Shown one piece after another: positions 33,600 through 43,332 of a stretch of 64,000 nucleotides of DNA. Below the pieces are notes generated by a model. The model did not search any database. It worked only from the letters and a program-made list of their open reading frames with translations, and had not been told where the DNA came from. The stretch is taken from NCBI GenBank assembly GCA_963803165.1, contig CAWDLK010000006.1, forward strand, positions 1 to 64,000, in the 5' to 3' direction. Position 1 is the first letter of the stretch. The number at the start of each line of letters is the position of its first letter. The translations under genes and the position numbers were made by a program. This stretch comes from Changshengia sp963803165 (GTDB lineage: Bacteria; Chloroflexota; Dormibacteria; Aeolococcales; Aeolococcaceae).

Positions 33600-35741
33600 G
33601 TGCTCGCCGACGACCTTGGATCACATCGGGGCGGTCCGCACGACGCCGGTCTGACGATCGACGCGGACGCGCTCACGCTCGTCCAGGGCATGCCGGACGG
33701 CGTGCTCCTGGTCGACGCTCGCGGTCGCATCCTCTTCGTCAACGACCGACTCCTCGCCATGACCGGGCATGCCGGCCCCGAGCTGGTCGGCGCCCCGGTG
33801 GAGGTGCTGGTGCCGCCGGCCCTGAAGGCGGCTCACGTCCGGCACCGCCGCCGTTTCGCGGCCAGGCCGTCGCACCGTCCCACCGGCACGACCGCGCCCG
33901 CCTTCAGCGTCCAGCGGGCGGACGGCAGCAGCTTCCCGGCCGACATCGCCCTCAACCCGACCCGGTGGGCCGATCGAGACCTCGTGGTCGTCGTGGTGAG
34001 CGACCTCACCGCCCGCCGGCGCGCCGAGGCCCTGCGCACCATGCAGTTCGCCGTCACCCGCATCCTCACAGACGCCAGCTCACTGGCGGATGCCGGCGGC
34101 CAGCTGCTCGCGGCCATCGGCGAGGCCCTGGAGATGGACCGCGGCGAGCTGCAGCTGGCTGCGCCCGGGGGGGTCGGGCTCACCCGCTCCTGCGCCTGGT
34201 CACGGGCCGAGGTCGGGGCCGGCGACCACCCGGCGGCGAACGGGAGAGCACCCCTCCCCGACCCGTCCCCCACCGTGGTCTTCCCGGTCCTGCGCGAGGG
34301 CCAGGTCCTCGCCCTCTTCGAGTTCTTCGGTCGGGATGGACGCGGTCCGTCCGCCGACGTCCAGGAGAGCGTGAGCAACATCGCGGACCAGATGGTCCAG
34401 TTCACCCAGCGCCGCCGGGCGGAGGCGGCCCTGGAGGAGAGCGTCGCCCGGCTGGCCGAGGTTGCCGCCACCGACCCCCTCACCGGGATTCGCAACCGGC
34501 GGGAGTTCGACCGCCTCCTCTCCACGATTCCCCGCCGGCGCTTCGCCATCCTCGCCGCCGACCTCGACAACCTGAAGCGGATCAACGACGAGTTCGGCCA
34601 CGAGGCCGGCGACGTCGCGCTGCGCGCGGTGGCGTCCACCCTGGTGGCCGTCCTGCGCGGCTGGGACCTGGTCGCGCGCACCGGCGGTGACGAGTTCTCG
34701 GTGCTGATGTCCGACGTCACCGCCCGCGACGCGGCCCGTGCGGCCGAGCGGGTGCGCGCGGCGGTGAAGGCGATCTCCGTGCCCTACGGGCAGGTCAGCA
34801 TCAGCGTCGGTTGGTCGACGGGCCCGGCCGGATCGGACCCCCACGACGTTCTCGACCTCGCTGACGCTCACCTCTACCAGGCCAAGCGCTCCGGGCGAGA
34901 CCGGGTGGTCGGCGCCCCTCGCAGCCGCCGCGGCGGTCTCGCCGCCCACCGCTCGGAGTGGTCGACGCGGATCGACGAGGCGCTGGCCCAACGAGATCTC
35001 ACCATCCTGTTCCAGCCCATCGTGCGGCTCGGCGACGGCGCCGTCGTCGGCCACGAGGCGCTGGCCCGGCCGCGGGGCTTCGGCGCCGCCGACAGCGTCG
35101 AGGAGCTCTTCGCCGAGGCGCACCGCACCGGGCGGATCCGAGACATCGACTGGCTCTGCCGGCGGCTCGCGATCGCGGCCGTCCCCTGGCCCGTCCCCGG
35201 GGACTGGACGCTCTTCCTCAACGTCAGCGCCGTCCCCCTCCTCGACCCCGTCCACGGCGTCGACCAGATGCTCATGGTCCTCGACGCGGCGGGCGCCTCG
35301 GCCGACCGCGTGGTGCTCGAGATCACCGAGCGCGAGCTGATCTCCGACCTGGAGCGGGTGCGCACCGTGCTCGCGGCCTACCGCGATCAGGGCTTCCGCT
35401 TCGCCGTCGACGACGTCGGGGAGGGTCACTCCACCCTGGAGCTGCTGGCGGCGGCCCGCCCCGAGTACATCAAGATCGCCCGCAGCCTGACCATGACCGG
35501 CGCCCACTCCAGCTCCCGCGCCGCCATCCGCGCCGCCGTCGCCTTTGCCCAGGTGAGCGGCGCCGCAGTCATCGCGGAGGGCATCGAGAACGACTACGCG
35601 GCGGGTCAGATGATCGCCATGGGGGTCGAGCTCGGCCAGGGGATGTGGCTCGGGCGCCCGGGCGACCTGCCCCCGCGCCTCCCCGCCGACCAGCTCGTCG
35701 GGGCGGGCCAGAGCTGGCGCTTCCTCCCCACCGGAGCCTGA
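33600..35741 (+). CDS. PAS-GAF-GGDEF-EAL cyclic-di-GMP protein
   Basis: A 713-residue soluble signalling protein. Order: PAS (about 20-140, GMPDGVLLVDARGRILFVND), GAF-like (about 145-275), GGDEF (about 285-435), EAL (about 455-700). The diguanylate cyclase motif RTGGDEF is intact, with an I-site RGWD five residues earlier. The phosphodiesterase residues Glu (HEALARP), Asn (LNVS), Glu (EITERE), Asp-Asp (VDDVGEG), Lys (YIKIAR) and Glu (AEGIEN) are present. The usual KIDR is KIAR and DDFG is DDVG, so activity may be altered. GTG 33600 follows AGAGGA by 6 bases. Confidence 0.9.
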   Translation: MLADDLGSHRGGPHDAGLTIDADALTLVQGMPDGVLLVDARGRILFVNDRLLAMTGHAGPELVGAPVEVLVPPALKAAHVRHRRRFAARPSHRPTGTTAPAFSVQRADGSSFPADIALNPTRWADRDLVVVVVSDLTARRRAEALRTMQFAVTRILTDASSLADAGGQLLAAIGEALEMDRGELQLAAPGGVGLTRSCAWSRAEVGAGDHPAANGRAPLPDPSPTVVFPVLREGQVLALFEFFGRDGRGPSADVQESVSNIADQMVQFTQRRRAEAALEESVARLAEVAATDPLTGIRNRREFDRLLSTIPRRRFAILAADLDNLKRINDEFGHEAGDVALRAVASTLVAVLRGWDLVARTGGDEFSVLMSDVTARDAARAAERVRAAVKAISVPYGQVSISVGWSTGPAGSDPHDVLDLADAHLYQAKRSGRDRVVGAPRSRRGGLAAHRSEWSTRIDEALAQRDLTILFQPIVRLGDGAVVGHEALARPRGFGAADSVEELFAEAHRTGRIRDIDWLCRRLAIAAVPWPVPGDWTLFLNVSAVPLLDPVHGVDQMLMVLDAAGASADRVVLEITERELISDLERVRTVLAAYRDQGFRFAVDDVGEGHSTLELLAAARPEYIKIARSLTMTGAHSSSRAAIRAAVAFAQVSGAAVIAEGIENDYAAGQMIAMGVELGQGMWLGRPGDLPPRLPADQLVGAGQSWRFLPTGA

Positions 35742-35777
35742 GCGGGGGAGAGGCCCCCGCACGACCCCACGGTGGGG

Positions 35778-35783
35778 TAGCGT
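35778..35783 (+). promoter_or_regulatory. -10 element (TAGCGT) for the enoyl-CoA hydratase gene
   Basis: TAGCGT, 8 bases before ATG 35792. The gap also contains AGGAG, so this gene could be read as leaderless or with a short leader. Confidence 0.35.
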
Positions 35784-35791
35784 GCCAGGAG

Positions 35792-36562
35792 ATGGCCGAG
35801 ACCAAGGACGCGGTCCGCAGCGAGCGCGAGGGGGCCGTCGCCCTCGTCGTGATCTCCCACCCCCCGGTCAACGCCGTCAGCCGGGCCGTCGCCGCCGGGA
35901 TCCTGGACGCGCTCACCCGGGCGGAGGCCGATCCAGAATGCCGGGCGGTGGTCGTCACCGGGGACGGCGAGCGCTACTTCTCGGCGGGGGCCGACCTCAC
36001 CGAGTTCCCGGGCGGCGCCGCCGACGTCGGCGCCTCCGTCGAGGTGACCCGGAGGCTGGAGGGCTCGCGTCTGCCGGTGGTCGCCGCCGTCAACGGCATC
36101 GCCTACGGCGGCGGCTGCGAGATCGCGCTGGCCTGCGACCTCCGGATCTGCGCCGAGGGGGCCCGCTTCGGCCAGCCCGAGATCAAGCTCGGGATCATCC
36201 CCGGCTGGGGCGGGACCCAGCGCCTGCCCCGGCTGGTGGGCCGGGGGCCCGCCCTCGAGATGCTCCTGACCGGCGAGCCGATCGGCTCGGCCCGGGCCCT
36301 GGAGTGGGGCCTGGTCACCCGCGTGGTCCCGGCCGACCGCCTCCACTCCGAGGCGCTGGCCCTCGCCGGGGTCCTCGGCGAGCGTCCTCCGCTCGCCGTC
36401 GCCGCCATCAAGCGGGCGGTGCACCGCGGCCTCGACGGGACCCTCGACGCCGGGCTCCGCCGTGAGCAGGAGGAGTTCCTCCGGCTGCTGGCCAGCGAGG
36501 ACGCCCGCGAGGGCCTCACCGCCTTCCTGGAGAAGCGCCCACCCACCTGGCGCGGCCGGTGA
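35792..36562 (+). CDS. enoyl-CoA hydratase/isomerase family protein
   Basis: A 256-residue crotonase-fold enzyme, most likely hydrating trans-2-enoyl-CoA in beta-oxidation. The oxyanion-hole segments are SAGADLTEF and NGIAYGGGCEIALACD. Both catalytic glutamates are seen, in GGCEIAL and QPEIKLGIIPG. The C-terminal helix RREQEEFLRLLASEDAREGLTAFLEKR is typical. It is followed by the Fe-S oxidoreductase gene at 36588, which fits a shared role in acyl-CoA oxidation. Confidence 0.9.
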   Translation: MAETKDAVRSEREGAVALVVISHPPVNAVSRAVAAGILDALTRAEADPECRAVVVTGDGERYFSAGADLTEFPGGAADVGASVEVTRRLEGSRLPVVAAVNGIAYGGGCEIALACDLRICAEGARFGQPEIKLGIIPGWGGTQRLPRLVGRGPALEMLLTGEPIGSARALEWGLVTRVVPADRLHSEALALAGVLGERPPLAVAAIKRAVHRGLDGTLDAGLRREQEEFLRLLASEDAREGLTAFLEKRPPTWRGR

Positions 36563-36587
36563 GGCCGGGCGCCACCCGACCGCGGCG

Positions 36588-38828
36588 ATGCCGCGAGCTC
36601 CAATGATCGTCGCAGTCGTCTCTCCCATCGCGATGGTGGCGCTGGCCCTGACCGCGTTCACGCTCACTGGGCTGAGGTGGCGCCGGCTGTTCCAGTTGAT
36701 GCGCCAATCTCGGCGCCCCGAACGCCGCGACGGCGACCTCCGCGGCCGCGCGCGCGCCTTCCTCACCCAGGTCCTCGGCCAGGGCCGCCTGCTCCGCTGG
36801 CCCTACGCGGGCCTCCTCCACGCCCTCATCTTCTGGGGCTTCGCGGTGCTGCTCACCGCCGTCGCTCAGGCGATCGTCGAGGCTCTGGTGGTCGGGGTGC
36901 GGCTCGACACCATCCCCGTCGTCGCGCCCGCCCTCGCCCACCTCCAGGACGTCTTCTGCGTGCTGGTCCTCACCGGGGTGCTGCTCGCCCTGGTCAACCG
37001 GCTGGTGGTCAGGCCGATCCGCTTCCGCGGCAGCCACCGGCGCGACGCGCTGCTCATCCTCGCCTGGATCGCGACGCTCATCCTCTGCCTCGAGCTCGAC
37101 TACGCCACCCTCATCGCCCAGCGCTCCCCGGAGGCGCTCGGCGCCGACCGGCCGTTTGCCGCGGCGCTCAGCCATCTCTTCACACCGCTGGGCAGCACCA
37201 GCCAGGCGCTGCTCGCCCTCCACGGCGTGTTCTTCTGGGCGCACCTCCTGCTCGTCTTCGGCTTCCTCGTCTACCTCGGATACAGCAAGCATCTGCACAT
37301 CGTCACCGCGCCCCTCAACGTGGTCCTCAGCGACCGCCGGCCTCGGGGACGGCTGCGTCCCATCGACATCGAGGCGGTGATGTCGGCCGCCGACGAGCGC
37401 GATCAGCACTTCGGCGCCGGGGCCCTCGAGCACCTCTCGTGGAAGGACGTGCTCGACCTCTACACGTGCACCGAGTGCGGCCGCTGCCAGTCGCACTGTC
37501 CCGCCTACCTCACCGGCAAGGTGCTCTCACCCAAGACGCTGATCACCGACCTGCGCGACTCCGCGCACGAGCGGCTCCAGGGCGGCTACGCCGCCACCCG
37601 GCACAGCGCCCACGTCGTCCAGGGCGGCGGCGCCGGCGGGGCGCCGGCCGGGGACGGGGCGGTGATGTGGGCGACCGGGGGGGGCGGTCGCGGTACCCGT
37701 CACGACCTCCCCGGGAGCTTCCAGCCCTCGTGGCTCAGCCCGGAGCGGGTCGCCGAAGCGGTGGAGGCCGCCGGCGGAGAGCGCCCCCTGATCGGCGGCA
37801 CCATCGACGAGGAGACCCTCTGGGCCTGCACCACCTGCGGCGCGTGCATGGACCAGTGCCCGGTCTTCATCGAGCACGTGCCCAAGATCGTGGAGATGCG
37901 CCGCCACCTCGTGCTCGACAAGTCGCGGATGCCCCGCCAGGCGGAGACCGCGCTGCGTGCCATCGAGAACGTGGCCAACCCCTACGGCATCTCCCAGCAG
38001 AGCCGAGCCGACTGGGCGGCCGGGCTGGGCGTGCCGCTGATCTCCGAGCGGCCGGACGCGGAGTACCTCTACTGGGTCGGCTGCGCGGTCGCCTACGACG
38101 AGCGGGCGCGCGGGATCGCCACCTCCCTGGTGGCCATCCTCCGGGCCGCCGGGGTCGACTTCGCGATCCTCGGGACCGAGGAGCGCTGCACCGGCGACCC
38201 GGCGCGGCGGATCGGCAACGAGTACCTCTTCCAGGAGCGGGCCCGGCAGAACATCGAGGCCCTGGACGGGCACGCTGTCCGCCGGATCGTCACCAGCTGC
38301 CCGCACTGCTTCAACACGCTCGCCAACGAGTACCCCGACCTCGGCGGTCACTACCAGGTCGTCCACCACACCGTGCTCATCGACGAGCTGATCAGGGAGG
38401 GCCGGATCGTCCTGGAGCATCCCCTCGAGGAGACGGTCACGTATCACGATTCCTGCTACCTGGGGCGGTGGAACGATGTCTACGCCCCGCCCCGCGACAT
38501 CCTGGAGCGGATCCCCGGCGTGCGGCTGGTGGAGATGACGCGCAGCCGCCGCGAGGGGATGTGCTGCGGTGCCGGGGGCGGTCGGATGTGGATGGAGGAG
38601 GGCCAGCCGCGGGTCAACCATCGCCGCCTCGACCAGGCGGTGGAGACCGAGGCGACCCGGGTGGCGACCGCCTGCCCCTTCTGCCTCACCATGTTCGAGG
38701 AGGGGATCGCGGCGCAGGAGGCGGACCGGCGGGTGGCCGTCGACGATATCGCGGTCTATGTGGCGCGCTCGATGCGACAGGCCGGAGCGAATGCCGAGGA
38801 GAGGACGGCGCCCACCGCGTCGGGTTGA
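36588..38828 (+). CDS. membrane Fe-S oxidoreductase (HdrD/FadF-type, likely ETF:quinone electron transfer)
   Basis: A 746-residue fusion. Residues about 5-260 contain six membrane helices with a nitrate-reductase gamma/HdrE-like cytochrome b pattern (histidines in LLHALIFWG and LHGVFFWAHLLL). Two 4Fe-4S motifs follow (CTECGRCQSHCP and CTTCGACMDQCP). Two CCG-type domains end the protein (TSCPHCFNTLANEYPDLGG, HDSCYLGRWND with MCCGAGGGRMW). This architecture matches proteins that pass electrons from electron-transfer flavoprotein to menaquinone during acyl-CoA oxidation. The enoyl-CoA hydratase neighbour supports this. ATG 36588 or 36603 both possible; neither has a clear ribosome-binding site. 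Confidence 0.85.
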   Translation: MPRAPMIVAVVSPIAMVALALTAFTLTGLRWRRLFQLMRQSRRPERRDGDLRGRARAFLTQVLGQGRLLRWPYAGLLHALIFWGFAVLLTAVAQAIVEALVVGVRLDTIPVVAPALAHLQDVFCVLVLTGVLLALVNRLVVRPIRFRGSHRRDALLILAWIATLILCLELDYATLIAQRSPEALGADRPFAAALSHLFTPLGSTSQALLALHGVFFWAHLLLVFGFLVYLGYSKHLHIVTAPLNVVLSDRRPRGRLRPIDIEAVMSAADERDQHFGAGALEHLSWKDVLDLYTCTECGRCQSHCPAYLTGKVLSPKTLITDLRDSAHERLQGGYAATRHSAHVVQGGGAGGAPAGDGAVMWATGGGGRGTRHDLPGSFQPSWLSPERVAEAVEAAGGERPLIGGTIDEETLWACTTCGACMDQCPVFIEHVPKIVEMRRHLVLDKSRMPRQAETALRAIENVANPYGISQQSRADWAAGLGVPLISERPDAEYLYWVGCAVAYDERARGIATSLVAILRAAGVDFAILGTEERCTGDPARRIGNEYLFQERARQNIEALDGHAVRRIVTSCPHCFNTLANEYPDLGGHYQVVHHTVLIDELIREGRIVLEHPLEETVTYHDSCYLGRWNDVYAPPRDILERIPGVRLVEMTRSRREGMCCGAGGGRMWMEEGQPRVNHRRLDQAVETEATRVATACPFCLTMFEEGIAAQEADRRVAVDDIAVYVARSMRQAGANAEERTAPTASG

Positions 38829-38854
38829 CACTCGAATCGTCGGGAGGGTAGTGT
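38825..38854 (+). promoter_or_regulatory. sigma-70 type promoter, TTGACA-N18-TAGTGT
   Basis: TTGACA overlaps the stop codon of the upstream gene and is followed after 18 bases by TAGTGT. It would give a leader of about 110 bases before the ParA-like gene, containing the 17-bp duplication. Confidence 0.55.
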
Positions 38855-38952
38855 CGGCACCGTCGCAGCAATGCGGCGCGTTGTCTGCAATGTCCTCTCT
38901 TGCGCGCCCAGGGGGTTCGTTGGCCGGTCCTCCGTCGTCGCTGCCACACCGA

Positions 38953-38986
38953 TGATGCGGGTCCTCGCCTGATGCGGGTCCTCGCC
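38953..38986 (+). repeat. 17-bp exact tandem duplication at the ParA-like gene start
   Basis: TGATGCGGGTCCTCGCC occurs twice back to back. The first copy creates ATG CGG GTC CTC GCC TGA, a 5-codon minicistron whose stop overlaps the real ATG at 38972 (TGATG). Termination there could feed re-initiation on the main gene. Confidence 0.85.
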
Positions 38987-40054
38987 GTCGCCGCGAACAA
39001 GGGTGGCGTGGGCAAGTCGACGCTGGCCTTCCAGGTCGCGGCCGAGATCGCCCGGCGCGGGCTCCGGGTGCTGGCTGTCGACGCCGACAAGCAGGCCGAC
39101 CTCACCCGCTATGCGCGCGGTCCGCGGCTCGCCGGCCTGGGCCTCGACGCGGTGCTCGCCCACCCGCCCGCGTCGCTCGACCCCCGCCCCTACATCGGTC
39201 CGGTGGCCGAGAACCTGGACCTGCTCGGCAGCTCGCCCCAGCTCGCCGACGTCAGCCGTGCCCTGGCGTCGCTCGAGGAGGGTCCCTTCCTCATCCAGCG
39301 CTCGCTGGAGGTGGTGGCCGGCGCCTACGACTGGGCGGTGATCGACACCGGCCACTCCGAGCCGCTCATCGCCGCGGCCGTGGTGGCCGCCGACCTCCTC
39401 CTCCTGCCCACCACGGCGAGCGCCCCCGACGCCCGCCACGCCGGGGACATGCTCCGCACCGCCATCCAGGTGCGCCAGGAGCTGGGACTGGAAAGCGACG
39501 GGATGGTCCGCCGCTCCCTGATCACCATCTGGCGGCGCCAGCACAACGGGGTCGCCGACGCGGAGGTCATCGCCTCCCTGCAGGCACAGTTCGCCGACCT
39601 GGTCTGCCCGGTGGTCATCCCCCACAGCTCGCGCATCTCCGAGGCCAACGACGGGCGGCTCACCGTCCGCCAGCACGCCGAGATGTACGGCACCGGCCGC
39701 GATCGCCCGCTGCACGCGGCGGTGGAGGCGTACTCCGCGATCGCCGCCCACGTGCTTGCCCGCGCCGGGATCTCGGCCCGGCAGGCCTCCTCGGCCGCCC
39801 TGCTCGCCGAGCTCGACTTCGACGCTCCCGACCTCGGCCAGGTGGCCTCGGCCCTCCGCCGCGTCAAGGCACGGCGGGGCCTGGACGACGACCAGCTCGC
39901 CGACGTGCTGGGCCGCTCGGTGGATTGGGTCCGGCACACGCTGGCCTTCGGCGCCCGGTACCCCGAGGGGGAGGATCGCCTCACCATCCGGCCCGAGTCG
40001 CGCCGGGTGACCCGGGAGGTGGTCGGGTCGCCTCAACCCCGGTGGCGTCCCTGA
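38972..40054 (+). CDS. ParA/MinD-like ATPase with C-terminal helical domain
   Basis: A 360-residue protein starting MRVLAVAANKGGVGKST, the deviant Walker A of ParA ATPases. Switch I is DADKQADLTRY, Walker B is WAVIDTGHSEPL, and the LLLPTTASAPDA region fits. Residues about 290-345 form an additional helical region (RRGLDDDQLADVLGRSVDWVRHT) that looks like a helix-turn-helix. No parB or parS-like repeats are nearby, so it may be an orphan positioning ATPase rather than a chromosome partition pair. The next gene overlaps its 3' end by 13 bases. Confidence 0.82.
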   Translation: MRVLAVAANKGGVGKSTLAFQVAAEIARRGLRVLAVDADKQADLTRYARGPRLAGLGLDAVLAHPPASLDPRPYIGPVAENLDLLGSSPQLADVSRALASLEEGPFLIQRSLEVVAGAYDWAVIDTGHSEPLIAAAVVAADLLLLPTTASAPDARHAGDMLRTAIQVRQELGLESDGMVRRSLITIWRRQHNGVADAEVIASLQAQFADLVCPVVIPHSSRISEANDGRLTVRQHAEMYGTGRDRPLHAAVEAYSAIAAHVLARAGISARQASSAALLAELDFDAPDLGQVASALRRVKARRGLDDDQLADVLGRSVDWVRHTLAFGARYPEGEDRLTIRPESRRVTREVVGSPQPRWRP

Positions 40055-41232
40055 TTCCAGCCGAGGCCCCGAGCTTCGTCCGCGACCGGCTGACCTGGCT
40101 CGCCTACATCAGCCTCTCCGTCTACGCCTTCTACGTCTACGCGCTCGGCCCGGTGCTCGCCTTCATCCACCAGGAGCTGCACCTCTCCTACACCCTGACC
40201 AGCCTCCACTCCACGCTCTGGTCCGCGGGCGCGGTGTTCACCGGGCTGACCTACGACCTGCTCACCCGCCGCTTCGGCCGCCATCGCGTCTTCTGGATCT
40301 CCGCCGCCGTCACCTCCGCCGGCGCCCTGCTCTTCGTCGCCGGCCACGTGGTCGAGGTGACCCTGCTGGCGGCGGTGGTGCTCGGAGTGGGTGCCACGTA
40401 CTTCGGCGCGGGCTGTTCGGTCGCGCTCTCCGACCGCTTCGGCCCGCTGCGGGATCGTGCCCTGGTCGAGGCCAACGTCGGCGCCAGCGCGACGGGTGTG
40501 GCGGTGCCGGCGCTGCTCGGCGTGCTGGCCGGGACCGCCGCCGGCTGGCGCTCCGCCCTGGTGATCCCGGTGCTCACCCTGGGGGCGCTCTACGTCGTGC
40601 TGGGACGCACCCGCTTCCCGGTGGCGCCCGCCGCTCCCTCCGCGGAGCGCCACCTCCCCCGCAGCTTCTGGGGCCCCTGCGTGCTGGTGGCGCTCGCGGT
40701 TGCCATCGAGTTCGGCGTCATCTTCTATGCCGTCCCCCTCCTCGGCATCAGCGTCGGGCTCTCCACCGCCAGCTCCGCCACCGTGCTCAGCGTCTTCGTG
40801 GCCGGCGAGCTGGTCGGGCGGCTGGTGGGGGCGCGCCTGACCCGGCGGCCGGGGCGGGCCGAGGCTCTGCTCGGGGTGGCCCTGGGCGTCGCCATGGCCG
40901 GGTTCCTCGCCCTCTGGCTGGGCCGGTCGATCGCCCTCGCCGCGGTCGCCATCTTCATCACCGGGGCGGGGATCGGCAACCTCTATCCGTTGAGCCTCGC
41001 CATGGCCCTGGGCGCCGGCGCGGGGAGGACCGACCGGGCCATGGCCAGGACCCAGGTGGCGGTCGGGCTGGCGATCGGCTCCGCCCCGCTTCTGCTCGGC
41101 GTTCTCTCCGACCGCGTGGGGGTGCTCCGCGCCCTCTCGGTCGAGCCGGCCCTCATTGTGGCGGCGGCGGTGCTGCTGCTGGTGGTGGCGCGCGGCGGGC
41201 GCGCGGAGCGGCTGGTGGCGGCCGCCGCCTGA
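40042..41232 (+). CDS. MFS transporter
   Basis: A 396-residue major facilitator protein with 12 predicted membrane segments and the loop 2-3 motif DLLTRRFGRHR (a form of GxxxDRxGRR). A second copy of the pattern occurs after helix 8 (GARLTRRPGRAEALLG). It probably exports or imports a small molecule; the substrate is unknown. GTG 40042 lies inside the end of the ParA-like gene; no good ribosome-binding site, so translation may depend on the upstream gene. Confidence 0.82.
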   Translation: MASLIPAEAPSFVRDRLTWLAYISLSVYAFYVYALGPVLAFIHQELHLSYTLTSLHSTLWSAGAVFTGLTYDLLTRRFGRHRVFWISAAVTSAGALLFVAGHVVEVTLLAAVVLGVGATYFGAGCSVALSDRFGPLRDRALVEANVGASATGVAVPALLGVLAGTAAGWRSALVIPVLTLGALYVVLGRTRFPVAPAAPSAERHLPRSFWGPCVLVALAVAIEFGVIFYAVPLLGISVGLSTASSATVLSVFVAGELVGRLVGARLTRRPGRAEALLGVALGVAMAGFLALWLGRSIALAAVAIFITGAGIGNLYPLSLAMALGAGAGRTDRAMARTQVAVGLAIGSAPLLLGVLSDRVGVLRALSVEPALIVAAAVLLLVVARGGRAERLVAAAA

Positions 41233-41304
41233 GGAGGGGCGATCGGGGCTCGCCCCGCGGAGCGCGCCCGAGAGGAGCTCCCGGCGCCGCCCGGCACCCC
41301 TGTC

Positions 41305-41310
41305 TATACT
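41305..41310 (+). promoter_or_regulatory. -10 element (TATACT) for the methylmalonyl-CoA operon
   Basis: TATACT, 5/6 match to TATAAT, exactly 6 bases before the ATG of the epimerase gene. This is the best -10 of the leaderless set. Confidence 0.55.
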
Positions 41311-41316
41311 CGCTCG

Positions 41317-41738
41317 ATGGCGACGCTCGAGAGCATCGACCACGTCGGCATCGCGGTCGCCGACCTCGATGCGGCGGTCGGGCTCTACACGCTGCTCTGC
41401 GGCGGGGGCCCGGTCCATCGCTCCCGGGTGGCGGACGACGGCGTCGAGGTGGCGCTCTTCGAGGCGGGAGCGCAGCGGATCGAGCTGCTCGGCGCCACCC
41501 GCCCCGACTCCGCGATCAGCGCCTTCCTGGCCCGCCGCGGCGGCGGCCTCCACCACGTCGCCTACGCCGTCCCCGATGTTCAGGCCGCTCTTGACCACTA
41601 CTCGTCGCTGGGGCTGCGGCTCATCGATCGCGCGCCCCGCCCGGGAGCCGCCGGGCGGCTGGTGGCCTTTCTCCATCCCGAGGCCGCCGGCGGCGTGCTC
41701 GTCGAGCTCTGTCAGCCGGCACCGGAGCCGGGCGCCCG

Positions 41739-41742
<4 letters not shown>
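41317..41742 (+). CDS. mce: methylmalonyl-CoA epimerase (VOC family)
   Basis: A 141-residue vicinal-oxygen-chelate metalloenzyme that interconverts the S and R forms of methylmalonyl-CoA. The metal ligands are seen as His in DHVGIAV, His in GGLHHVAYAV and Glu in GVLVELCQP. The two beta-alpha-beta-beta-beta units fit the family. Its stop overlaps the mutase GTG start (GTGA), so the two are coupled. Confidence 0.92.
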
Positions 41743-43323
<1,581 letters not shown>

Positions 43324-43332
43324 GCTGTCGCC

